DNA of 64,000 nt, taken from the NCBI RefSeq assembly GCF_900105755.1, contig NZ_FNTQ01000001.1, forward strand, positions 8,060,001 to 8,124,000. The letters are read 5' to 3'. Origin of the DNA: Streptomyces sp. Ag109_O5-10. Lineage in GTDB: Bacteria; Actinomycetota; Actinomycetes; Streptomycetales; Streptomycetaceae. Of this stretch, positions 48,964 through 57,560 are shown piece by piece. Below the pieces are notes generated by a model that was not told where the DNA came from, searched no databases, and worked only from the letters and a program-made list of their open reading frames with translations. The first letter of the stretch is position 1, and every line of letters begins with the position of its first letter. Made by a program: the position numbers and the translations under genes.

Positions 48964-50391
48964 ATGCCCCGGAAGTCCACCCGCCTCACCTTCGCGGTCC
49001 TCGCGACCGGTGCCGGCGTGTTCTCCATGCTCCAGTCGCTGGTCGCCCCGGCCCTGCCGACCGTCCAGCACGCCCTGCACACCTCCCAGTCCACCGCGAC
49101 CTGGGTGATGACGGCCTATCTGCTGTCCGCCTCGGTCTTCACCCCGATACTCGGCCGGGTCGGCGACCTGATCGGCAAGAAGCGCACCCTGGTCGCCGTC
49201 CTGCTGGCCGTCCTGGCCGGCTGTCTGGTCGCCGCCCTCGCGCCGAACATCGGCGTCCTGATCATCGCCCGGGTCGTCCAGGGCGTCGGCGGTGCCCTGT
49301 TCCCGCTCTCCTTCGGCATCATCCGCGACGAGTTCACCCCGGCCGAGGTCAGCGGCAGCATCAGCAACCTGTCCGCGGTGATCGCGGCCGGTGGCGGCGT
49401 CGGCATCGTGGCCGCCGGACCGATCGTCTCGGCGCTCGACTACCGCTGGCTGTTCTGGATCCCGGTCGGCGTGGTCGCGGCCACCGTCCTGATCGCCGCC
49501 CGCTACGTTCCCGAGTCGCCCAAGCGGGCCGAGGGCAGCGTCAGCTGGCTCGGCGCCGGGCTGCTCTCCGCCTGGCTGGTGGCACTGCTGCTGCCGCTGA
49601 GCCAGGCCGGGCAGTGGGGCTGGGGCTCGGCCAAGGTCCTCGGCCTCTTCGGTACGGCCGTCGTCCTGTGCGCCGTCTGGCTGCTCACCGAGTCCCGCTC
49701 CGCCAACCCGCTCATCGACCTGCGCGTGATGCGGCTGCCCGCCGTCTGGACCACCAATACGGCCGCCCTCCTCTTCGGTGCCGGCATGTACGCGATCTGG
49801 TCCTTCCTGCCCGGCTTCGTCCAGACCCCCGCCTCGGCCGGCTACGGCTTCGGCGCCACCGTCACCGAGTCCGGCCTGCTCATGCTGCCGATGCTCATCG
49901 CCATGTTCCTCTCGGGTGTCCTCGGCGGCCGCCTCGAACACCGTGTCGGCGCCAAGGCGCAGCTCACCGCGGGGGCCGCGCTCGGGGCCCTGGCCTGCGC
50001 CTTCCTCGCCCTCTGGCACGACAAGGAGTGGCAGATCGGCGTCGTCGCGGGACTGTTCGGCCTCGGCATCGGGCTGGCCTTCGCCTCGATGGCCAACCTC
50101 ATCGTCGGCAGCGTGCCGCCCGAGCAGACCGGTGCCGCGACCGGCATGAACGCCAACATCCGCACCATCGGCGGCTCCGTCGGCGCCGCGCTCACCAGCG
50201 TCCTGGTCACCGGGCGGCTCCAGCCCTCCGGGCTGCCGTACGCCTCCGGCTACACCCACGCCTGGACCCTGCTCGCCCTGTTCTGCCTGACCGCGGCCGG
50301 GGCCGCCCTCCTCGTCCCGGTCCGCCGCGCGAGCCGCGTCACCGGTCCGGTGGTGGAGCAGCCGGCGGCAGCACCCGTACGCGTACGGTAA
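48964..50391 (+). CDS. MFS drug exporter, DHA2 family
   Basis: The 475-residue transporter begins MPRKSTRLTFAVLATGAGVF after GGAGAGG; an upstream in-frame ATG at 48946 and longer openings are less likely because of the ribosome site. It has LPTVQHALHTSQSTATWVMT, the motif A loop GRVGDLIGKKRTLVAVLLA and the DHA2 fingerprint NLSAVIAAGGGVGIVAAGPI. About 14 helices. Controlled by the divergent TetR. Typical substrates are lipophilic drugs or self-made metabolites; none can be assigned. Confidence 0.93.
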   Translation: MPRKSTRLTFAVLATGAGVFSMLQSLVAPALPTVQHALHTSQSTATWVMTAYLLSASVFTPILGRVGDLIGKKRTLVAVLLAVLAGCLVAALAPNIGVLIIARVVQGVGGALFPLSFGIIRDEFTPAEVSGSISNLSAVIAAGGGVGIVAAGPIVSALDYRWLFWIPVGVVAATVLIAARYVPESPKRAEGSVSWLGAGLLSAWLVALLLPLSQAGQWGWGSAKVLGLFGTAVVLCAVWLLTESRSANPLIDLRVMRLPAVWTTNTAALLFGAGMYAIWSFLPGFVQTPASAGYGFGATVTESGLLMLPMLIAMFLSGVLGGRLEHRVGAKAQLTAGAALGALACAFLALWHDKEWQIGVVAGLFGLGIGLAFASMANLIVGSVPPEQTGAATGMNANIRTIGGSVGAALTSVLVTGRLQPSGLPYASGYTHAWTLLALFCLTAAGAALLVPVRRASRVTGPVVEQPAAAPVRVR

Positions 50392-50436
50392 TGTTGACCT
50401 GCGTGATCACGCGGCAGCGGCCGCGTGACTCCGCAG

Positions 50437-50510
<74 letters not shown>

Positions 50511-50529
50511 CTGGAGACAGTCGCAGGTC

Positions 50530-50563
50530 AGGGCCGGTTTCGGAGGTATCCGAAACCGGCCCT
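50530..50563 (+). terminator. Terminator of tRNA-Pro
   Basis: AGGGCCGGTTTCGGA (50530-50544) pairs perfectly over 15 bases with TCCGAAACCGGCCCT (50549-50563) around loop GGTA, 20 bases after the tRNA. Confidence 0.85.
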
Positions 50564-50617
50564 TGATCATTCTTGGGGACCAGTGGGGGACCGGCGCCCT
50601 TGACCGGGGTCGGCGGG

Positions 50618-50960
50618 TCACGACGATCGGGCCCGGCGGTGAGCGTGGTGCGCGCAGCACGCCGAGGTGTACGGGAGCGCCGCCCCGGCGGCCGTGATCT
50701 TGTGTACGCCGGGGTGCAGGTATCGCTGAGTGGTGGTCAGGGAGCCGTGGCCGGCGTCGCGCAGGACGGCGGTGGAGACACGTCCGCCGCGCGGGCCGGT
50801 GAACAGGCGGGCATCGGGATCAAGGCCGGCGGGCAGGACGCGCCGGGCGACGAGGGGGCGGATCTCCTCGACGACGGGAACCTTGCGGGCGTGCCCTTGG
50901 TGCCCTTGTCGGTCAGCCCGCGCAGGGTTCGCTGTGGTCTCCTTCCCGCGATGCGGTTCG
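50618..50960 (-). pseudogene. Decayed tyrosine-recombinase integrase
   Basis: In one frame the minus strand reads HARKVPVVEEIRPLVARRVL, LFTGPRGGRVSTAVLRDA and then directly GHGSLTTTQRYLHPGVHKIT. The block that holds the catalytic Arg motif (HDLRHT) between these is missing, about 30 residues. Farther upstream, LRGLTDKGTKG, the preceding part of the same protein, lies in another frame, so there is at least one frameshift. The retained GH...Y region includes the nucleophilic Tyr context. The gene faces tRNA-Pro, as for an element integrated at its 3' end. Confidence 0.7.
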
Positions 50961-50995
50961 GCGTTGGCCATGGTTGCCATTGGTTCATCGGGCAA

Positions 50996-51317
50996 GTGCG
51001 GCTATTTCCGGGGGAGTACGGAACACCAGACGGATCCGCGGAAGAGTCCGGAGACGGACGGCACAGTTCGCGGTGTCGCCTGCCGCACTCTTCTGAACTG
51101 CGCCGATCGGCTGAACCGGTGTCCGTGATCCGTCCGCCGCGCCGTCGTGGACCTGGGCCGCATCACCCTGTCGCGCCGATAATCGGGCGAATCAGCCCGA
51201 GAACGGCCACCGGCGGCCGGCACGGCGACGGTGGCCGTCGACGCCGCGGACGGGGAGGCTGCGGGTTGCCGACTGTCTGGCCAGAGGTATGGAGCCGCAG
51301 GCCAAGGAGACGAATCC
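50996..51317. other. Non-coding stretch in the integration relic
   Basis: No open frame with family resemblance is seen on either strand in these 322 bases, and base composition is slightly lower in GC in the middle (CTTCTGAACTGCGCC...). It ends with the AAGGAGACGAATCC ribosome site of the next, frameshifted gene. Probably debris of the lost element. Confidence 0.4.
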
Positions 51318-52156
51318 GTGAAGAAATGGACGCATTTCTCTGTGACCGCCGAGACCAGGCGTCTGTGGAGGGTCACGTTCGACAGCCCGCCGATCAACCT
51401 GGTGTCCCCGGAGATGCTCGTCGAGCTTCCGAGACTGGTCGATCAGATGGAGGCTGCTTCGGAACTGAGGGTGGCCGTGTTCGAGTCGGCGAACTGCGAC
51501 TACTTCCTGAACCACTACGACACCTCCAGGGTGGCTGAGACTCCCAAGGAACTGGGAGCCGGCGGCCACCCGCTCCTGATTGACGCCAGCACCCGCCTGT
51601 CACGTCTGCCGGTCGTCTCGGTCGCCAAGGTCAGGGGCCGCGTCCGGGGGTCGGCAGTGAGCTGATCCTGGCGATGGACATGCGCTTCGCCAGTGAGCGG
51701 GCGCTGTTCTGCCAGCCCGAGACCGCCAACGGCAACCTGCCTGGCGGCGGTGGCCTTGAACATCTGCCCCGGCTGCTCGGCCGTGCCCGGGCACTGGAGG
51801 TGGCCCTGTCCAGTGACGACTACTCGGGTGAGCTGGCCGAGCGGTACGGCTGGGTCAACCGTACGGTCCCCGACAGCGAACTCGACGCGTTCGTCGACAC
51901 CCTGGCCCGCCGGATCGCCTCCTTCGACAAGGAATCGATCGCCGCCGTCAAGCAGCAGGTCAACCGGTCCACGCTGCCGTCCGCGGAGGATCTGCAGTCC
52001 TCCTACGACCTCTACATGGACTCCTTCGGCTGGCCGGGTTCCCAGCGCAGGCTACCGGCTGCCACCGCCGCAGGACGCAATCAGCCGGGCGACTACGAAT
52101 TGCGTCTGGGCTACCACCTCGGACGCCAGCCGGCGGACGACACCCACCTGCGGTGA
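51318..52156 (+). pseudogene. Enoyl-CoA hydratase/isomerase family gene with a frameshift
   Basis: The GTG at 51318 (GGAG upstream) opens SPPINLVSPEMLVELPRLVD and VVSVAKVRGRVRG, then a stop follows at 51663. The next frame continues as GSELILAMDMRFASERALF, ENLPGG-like NGNLPGGGGLEHLPRLLGRA and AERYGWVNRTVPDSELDAF to a TGA at 52154. The join is at a run of five G (51646-51650) where six would restore one frame of about 279 residues. So a one-base deletion separates the halves. Either the gene is dead or the run is a sequencing error. It has crotonase features but an atypical C-terminus. Confidence 0.75.
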
Positions 52157-52361
52157 TCAGGTTCCGAGCGGTCGGCAGGGGTCGTCGCACAGCTCGCCGG
52201 CCGGCGGGGCACCCGCAACTCGCCCGTGGGCAAGGCGGTCTGGGCCGAGCAGGAGGTCACCCCCTCCTTCCTGAGAGCACCGGCATCGAACCGGGCCGGC
52301 CGACGACGCCCCGTCCGTGGGCCCTGCGCCCGGGGCCCGGGAGGTCACCGATGCCGTGGTC

Positions 52362-53330
52362 CTAGATCCAGCCTCTCTTGGCCGCCTCGACTCCCACCTG
52401 GAAGCGGGTTTCGAGGCCGAGGCCGGACGCGATCGCCCCGATCCGGCGGGTCACCGTGCGCGCGCTCGTCCCCAACTGCCGTGCGATCGCGTGGTCCTTG
52501 TAACCCGCGTGCATCATCTTCAAGAGCAGGAGGTCCTGCGGGCTCGGCCCGTCGGGCGCCGCCGGAGCGGTCGCGACGAGGGATTGCGCACGTTGCCAGT
52601 AGGAGTCGAACAATTCGAGGAGCGCATCGAGCAGGCCCGACTGGTGGACGACGGCGATCCTGTCGTAGCGACCCGGGACCAGCGCGACCAGCGCGACGCG
52701 CCGGTCCATGATGCGCAGCCGGAAGGGCAGGGCCGGCAGGATGCGGGCCTGCTCGCCGATCTGGGCGAGGTGGGTGATCAGTTCGAACCGGCCCGGCTGT
52801 GCCAGCGCCTCCTGGGTGTAGACCGACCGTATGTCGACGCCGCGGCCCAGCAGGTCCATCGTCAGGGCCTCCTCCAGCTCGGTGCTGTAGGGGCCGAGAT
52901 AGGGAGGCCGGTCGAGCACCCAGAAATGGGTGCGGACCGACTGCATCAGTTCGGCGACGCGCAGCGTGATCTCCGCCTCGCCGGTGATCACCTCCACCAG
53001 TCCGGTCGGATCCTCCTGCAGCCGATGGGCGCGGTAGTCGTCCGCCAGATCGTCGACGGTGCCCCACACGGCGGTGAACGCCGCCTCGGTCTCGGCCCGG
53101 CGTCTGGCGAGCAGTGCCCTCAGCGCGGTGTGCGGGCTGACCGGTCGGTACTGGCCGGGTCCTTCCCTTCGCAGCATGCCCAGTTCCACCAACCGGGAGA
53201 CGGCGCGCCTGATCCGGCTGGGCGTGGTGCCCAGGGTCTCGGCGATCTCGGCCGCCGTCCGGTCCGACGTGGTGAGGTAGGCGCGGTAGACCTGTTCGTC
53301 GAACTCGCTGATCCCCAGGGTGCTCAGCAC
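52362..53330 (-). CDS. TrmB-type/LuxR-type hybrid regulator
   Basis: The 322-residue protein begins with a TrmB-like winged helix (FDEQVYRAYLTTSDRTAAEI, AETLGTTPSRIRRAVSRLVE), then a central domain with FWVLDRPPYLGPYSTELEEA and a second sensing or dimer part, and ends in a LuxR/GerE-type helix-turn-helix (LLLLKMMHAGYKDHAIARQL, GTSARTVTRRIGAIASGLGL). The GTG at 53330 follows GGGAGGC. Divergent from the secreted subtilase at 53575, so it may control that gene and the downstream glycan-active genes. Streptomyces have several such hybrids; ligands are unknown. Confidence 0.9.
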   Translation of the reverse strand: MLSTLGISEFDEQVYRAYLTTSDRTAAEIAETLGTTPSRIRRAVSRLVELGMLRREGPGQYRPVSPHTALRALLARRRAETEAAFTAVWGTVDDLADDYRAHRLQEDPTGLVEVITGEAEITLRVAELMQSVRTHFWVLDRPPYLGPYSTELEEALTMDLLGRGVDIRSVYTQEALAQPGRFELITHLAQIGEQARILPALPFRLRIMDRRVALVALVPGRYDRIAVVHQSGLLDALLELFDSYWQRAQSLVATAPAAPDGPSPQDLLLLKMMHAGYKDHAIARQLGTSARTVTRRIGAIASGLGLETRFQVGVEAAKRGWI

Positions 53331-53385
53331 CGGTTGCCTCCCAGCGATCGCCGCCCGTCAAGCAGTCGGGACGGCCGTGGCGCGA

Positions 53386-53401
53386 ATCGCCAGCTGGCGA
53401 T
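53386..53401. promoter_or_regulatory. Perfect 16-base palindrome in the regulator/protease divergent region
   Basis: ATCGCCAGCTGGCGAT is fully self-complementary and lies 56 bases upstream of the regulator GTG. Downstream, CGTTCAC is repeated (53429 and 53454 areas) with GAACGTTC. These are candidate binding sites for the TrmB/LuxR hybrid. Confidence 0.5.
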
Positions 53402-53525
53402 GTACGACAGGAGTTTGATCTAGACATTCGCCGTTCACAAGCTTTCACTCTGAACGTTCACGCCACCTGTGGACGGGTTCCGGGCACCCTCGGCGCCTAC
53501 GACCGGTCAGGCGGCGCCACTTGGA

Positions 53526-53551
53526 GGGCAGAGGGCGATCGTGCTCTGCCC
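53526..53551 (+). promoter_or_regulatory. Hairpin in the leader of the subtilase gene
   Basis: GGGCAGAG (53526-53533) pairs with CTCTGCCC (53544-53551) across 10 bases, ending 23 bases before the GTG start and just ahead of the GGGGAGAG ribosome site. It could affect translation or mRNA stability. Confidence 0.4.
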
Positions 53552-53574
53552 GACCGCGAGCGGGGAGAGACCCT

Positions 53575-56500
53575 GTGAAAGCGCATCACCGCAGACGCTG
53601 GAGTGCGCCGGTTGCCGCCGGCGCCCTGGCGTTGGCGCTGTCCGGCCCCTACGACGCGACGGCCTTCGCGTCCTCGGCGGCCCGTCCCGCCGCCGAGCAC
53701 CTGCCCACCGCATCCCTGTCGACGGCGGCCACGTCCGACCGGGTGCCCGCGGGCGACCACTCCGTGACGCTGATCACCGGAGACGTGGTCACCACCCGGC
53801 GGAGCCCGGGCACCGGCAACGGGGCCGGAGGCGTCGTCAGCGTCCGCGGTGCCGACGGACGCCCGGTGCAGACCCACATCCTGACGTCGGGCGACGACCT
53901 GTACGTGTTCCCCGAGTCGGCGCTGCCGTTCGTCGCCAAGGGCATCCTGGACCGGCAGCTGTTCAACATCACGGCCATGATCGCCGACAGGTACGACGAC
54001 GCGCACCGCGACCGGCTGCCGCTCATCGTCTCCTACACGCACGCCGCCGACGCCCGCGGCAAGGCCGCCGCCCTGCCCGACGGGGCGACCCGGGTCCGTA
54101 CCCTCGGCGGCATCGACGGCGCCGCCCTCGCCGCGGACCGCGCGCACGCCGCGGACTTCTGGAAGTCCGTGACCGCGACGCCGCCGGCCGACGGGGTCCG
54201 CAAGCAGTCCGCCGCACCGGCCTTCGCCGACGGGATCGCGCACATCTGGCTGGACGGCCTGGTCCACGCCGACCTCGCCGACAGCACGGCGCAGATCGGC
54301 GCCCCCCAGGTCTGGGCGAACGGCAACACCGGACAGGGTGTGGACGTGGCCGTCCTGGACACCGGCGTCGACGCCGGGCACCCCGACCTCGCGGACCGCG
54401 TCGCGGACCGTCAGAGCTTCGTACCGGACGAGAACACGGACGACCACGTCGGCCACGGCACGCACGTGGCGTCCATCATCGCCGGTACCGGCGCGGCCTC
54501 CGACGGCAAGGAGAAGGGTGTCGCCCCCGGCGCCCGCCTCGACATCGGCAAGGTGCTGGACGACACCGGGTCCGGTCAGACCTCCTGGGTCCTGGCCGGC
54601 ATGGAATGGGCCGCCGTCGACCAGCACGCCAAGATCATCAACATGAGCCTCGGCGACGATCAGCCGTCCGACGGGACCGACCCGCTCAGCCAGGCCGTCG
54701 ACACGCTCAGCGCCGAGACCGGTGCGCTGTTCGTCGTCGCCGCGGGCAACTCCGGGGCGCCCGACACCATCGGCGCACCGGGCGCGGCGAGCGACGCGCT
54801 GACCGTGGGGGCCGTCGACTCCGGCGACTCGGTGGCCGAGTTCTCCAGCCAGGGCCCCCGCGTGGACGGCGCGCTGAAGCCGGAGCTCACCGCCCCCGGC
54901 GTCGACATCCTCGCGGCCAACTCCCAGTTCGACGGCAACGGCGAGGGCGCCTACCAGACCATGAGCGGCACCTCCATGGCCACGCCCCACGTGGCGGGCG
55001 CCGCCGCGCTGATGGCCGCCGCCCACCCGGACCTCACCGGAAGCCAGCTGAAGGACCTGCTGGCCAGCAGCTCCCGGCAGACCCCGCAGTACGACGCCTT
55101 CCAGGCGGGCAGCGGCCGTCTCGACGTCGCCGCGGCCTCGCACGCCGGAGTCTTCGCCACCGCGACGGCGTACGCCGCGCAGGTTCCGCAGAGTCCCGCC
55201 GGCGGCGTGCAGCGCCCGGTGACGTACACCAACACCACGGACAAGCCCGTCACCCTCGCGCTGAGCGTCGAGGCGGCACATGCCCCCGGCGGGGTGTTCC
55301 GGCTCTCCGCCTCCCAGGTGACCGTGCCGGCACGCGGCACCGCCGGTGTCACCGTGACCATCGACGGATCGGGCGTCACCACGGGCGGCCGGTACACCGG
55401 CCAGGTCGTCGCGAAGACCCCGGCCGGCGAGGTCGCGGCGCACACCGCCGTCTCCCTCGGGGACGTCGAGCACAAGCTGACCATGCGGTTCAAGGACGCC
55501 CAGGGGCGGCCGATGCCAGGCGTGGTCGAACTCCTCAGGTCCGGTGAGAACTCCCCGATGTTCGTCGAGATCGACGGCTCCGGCACGGGCCAGATGTACC
55601 TGCCGAACGACGTGTACTCGGTGCTGTCCTTCAAGACGGTTCAGGGCGTGCACGGACCCCACTCCTGGGGCATGGCCCTGCTCGGCGACCCCGACGTCCG
55701 CATGGACCGCGACACCACCGTCACACTCGACGCGTCCAAGATCGAACGCGTCGACATGACGACCCCGCAGCGGACCGAGACGACCTACCAGCGGCTGGAC
55801 TACACCCGCCTGATGGGCGGCCAGGCCTGGCGCGACTACATGGAGACCCAGACCAACTACGACAGCCTCTGGGCCCAGCCGACCACCCACAAGGTCACCC
55901 ACGGCGACTTCTACCTGGCGGCCCGCTGGCGCAAGGAGCAGCCCGCGCTGTCCGTCTCCACCAGGACGACCGACTTCACCGACGTGCTGCGCCAGAACGG
56001 CGTCACCCCCCTGCCCAAGGGCACCGTCAAGCTCCCGCTGGTCTTCGCCGGGGAGGGCGCGACCGCCGACTACGCCCACCTCGACGCACACGGCAAGGCC
56101 GTGGTGGTACGCCGTAACGACGACGTGTCCGACAGGAACCAGGCGGCCGCCGCGATAGCCGCGGGCGCCAAGCTCATGCTGGTCGTCAACAACGTGGACG
56201 GCCGCGGCTTCCGCTCCTACAACGCACCGTTCAGCTCGACGCCCGTCCGGCTCGACGTGGGCCTGCTCAGCACCGACGAGGGCGAGAAGCTCGTACAGCA
56301 GGCCCGGACCCGGGGCGCCACGGTCACGGTCGGATCCGCGCCCGTGAGCCCGTACGTCTACGACCTCGACCGGACCTGGCACAACGAGATCCCCGCCCAC
56401 CTGGTGGTGCAGGGCAGCGCCAAGAACCTCGCCAGGATCGACGAGACCTTCGACAGCCCCGCGCCGGGCAGCACCGGCGGCGAGTTTCGATACGACTGGC

Positions 56501-57336
56501 CCGCCTACAACGACTGGGCCATCGGCGAGATGATGCCGGAGCCGGTACGAGGCAAGCGCACCGACTGGGTCTCCACCGGGGGCTTCAACAGCTGGAGCCA
56601 GAGCGCGTACGCGGACGGCCTGGTCTTCGAAGCCGGCCCCAAGACGTCCTACCGGGCCGGCAGTACCCAGTCGGAGGAGTGGTTCAAGCCGATCGAGCGG
56701 CCCTACCTGAACGACGTCTACAGTCTGCCCACCCGCACGGGTGACCACCTCTACATCGACGCCCCGGCCTGGGGCAGCCACGACCACGTGGGCATGAGCC
56801 AGATGGACCCGGTGACCGAGCAGCGCCAGACCCTCTACCAGGGCACCACGCAGCTGGGCACGGGAACCTTCACGAACGTCTCGGGCGACGCACCCGGCGC
56901 CGGAAGACTCCCGTACCGGATGGTCGTCACCAGCAAGCGCGACGTGGCGTTCACCCCGTACTCCTCCCGTACGCGCACCGAGTGGGACTTCACCTCGAAG
57001 GCGCCGGCGGACGGTTCCGCGGCGGTGCTGCCGCTGGTGCAGATCGACTACGAGGTCGGCACCGACCCGGCCGGGCGGGCCGGACGGCACGACTCCCTGT
57101 CCGCCACCGCCGCTCAGCTACCGGGTGCCGTCGGCGCCGGCCGGCTCGGCGCGGTCACCCTGGAGATGTCCTACGACGACGGCACGACGTGGCACCGGGT
57201 CACCGGTGACCACGCCGGGCGGTTCCGCCTGGACGCGCCGAAGAAGGCGTCCTACGTCTCACTCAGGGCGAGCGCCCGGGACTCGGCGGGCAACGCGGTG
57301 CACCAGACGGTGATCCGGGCGTTCGGCCTGCGCTGA
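53575..57336 (+). CDS. Secreted subtilisin-like serine protease (S8), large
   Basis: The 1253-residue product begins at a GTG after GGGGAGAG. A signal peptide (basic HHRRRW, hydrophobic APVAAGALALALSG) ends near residue 35. A propeptide region precedes the catalytic domain (about 240-530) with Asp262 (VAVLDTGVDAGHPDL), His294 (VGHGTHVASII), Asn in VVAAGNSGAP and Ser467 (SGTSMATPHVAGAA). The C-terminal 700 residues are beta-rich, with an Ig-like part (VTYTNTTDKPVTLALS) and a PA-like segment (VVVRRNDDVSDRNQAAAAIA). The family processes extracellular proteins. It ends at a strong terminator. Confidence 0.95.
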   Translation: MKAHHRRRWSAPVAAGALALALSGPYDATAFASSAARPAAEHLPTASLSTAATSDRVPAGDHSVTLITGDVVTTRRSPGTGNGAGGVVSVRGADGRPVQTHILTSGDDLYVFPESALPFVAKGILDRQLFNITAMIADRYDDAHRDRLPLIVSYTHAADARGKAAALPDGATRVRTLGGIDGAALAADRAHAADFWKSVTATPPADGVRKQSAAPAFADGIAHIWLDGLVHADLADSTAQIGAPQVWANGNTGQGVDVAVLDTGVDAGHPDLADRVADRQSFVPDENTDDHVGHGTHVASIIAGTGAASDGKEKGVAPGARLDIGKVLDDTGSGQTSWVLAGMEWAAVDQHAKIINMSLGDDQPSDGTDPLSQAVDTLSAETGALFVVAAGNSGAPDTIGAPGAASDALTVGAVDSGDSVAEFSSQGPRVDGALKPELTAPGVDILAANSQFDGNGEGAYQTMSGTSMATPHVAGAAALMAAAHPDLTGSQLKDLLASSSRQTPQYDAFQAGSGRLDVAAASHAGVFATATAYAAQVPQSPAGGVQRPVTYTNTTDKPVTLALSVEAAHAPGGVFRLSASQVTVPARGTAGVTVTIDGSGVTTGGRYTGQVVAKTPAGEVAAHTAVSLGDVEHKLTMRFKDAQGRPMPGVVELLRSGENSPMFVEIDGSGTGQMYLPNDVYSVLSFKTVQGVHGPHSWGMALLGDPDVRMDRDTTVTLDASKIERVDMTTPQRTETTYQRLDYTRLMGGQAWRDYMETQTNYDSLWAQPTTHKVTHGDFYLAARWRKEQPALSVSTRTTDFTDVLRQNGVTPLPKGTVKLPLVFAGEGATADYAHLDAHGKAVVVRRNDDVSDRNQAAAAIAAGAKLMLVVNNVDGRGFRSYNAPFSSTPVRLDVGLLSTDEGEKLVQQARTRGATVTVGSAPVSPYVYDLDRTWHNEIPAHLVVQGSAKNLARIDETFDSPAPGSTGGEFRYDWPAYNDWAIGEMMPEPVRGKRTDWVSTGGFNSWSQSAYADGLVFEAGPKTSYRAGSTQSEEWFKPIERPYLNDVYSLPTRTGDHLYIDAPAWGSHDHVGMSQMDPVTEQRQTLYQGTTQLGTGTFTNVSGDAPGAGRLPYRMVVTSKRDVAFTPYSSRTRTEWDFTSKAPADGSAAVLPLVQIDYEVGTDPAGRAGRHDSLSATAAQLPGAVGAGRLGAVTLEMSYDDGTTWHRVTGDHAGRFRLDAPKKASYVSLRASARDSAGNAVHQTVIRAFGLR

Positions 57337-57368
57337 CGCACCGCCACGGATCGCACGCGAGGCGAGAG

Positions 57369-57404
57369 CGGTCCGGCCGGGGGCACACGCCCCCGGCCGG
57401 ACCG
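57369..57404 (+). terminator. Terminator of the subtilase gene
   Basis: CGGTCCGGCCGGGGG (57369-57383) pairs over 15 bases with CCCCCGGCCGGACCG (57390-57404) around CACACG, 33 bases after the stop. So the next gene should have its own promoter in the A/T-richer region 57420-57560. Confidence 0.85.
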
Positions 57405-57560
57405 TTCGGACGACCCCGTCGGCGACGAAACTGCCGCACTCCTTTCCAGAGAGATCGGATGGCGACAGATAATTTTCGTCCCAGATCTAGGACTTGGCCC
57501 CAAGGTTCCGTACATTCATCGGACGTCTGGGCCCATCGCTCGTCCTGTGGGAGATCGACC

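Noticed and set aside
51640..51665. Programmed frameshift in the crotonase gene
   Set aside because: No slippery heptamer with downstream structure typical of such signals; a simple one-base loss in a G-run near an integration relic explains it better.
53497..57090. Minus-strand open frame of nearly 1200 codons opposite the subtilase
   Set aside because: Val/Gly/Arg/His-rich mirror of a GC-rich gene, no domain, no ribosome site. The sense strand has a complete S8 protease.
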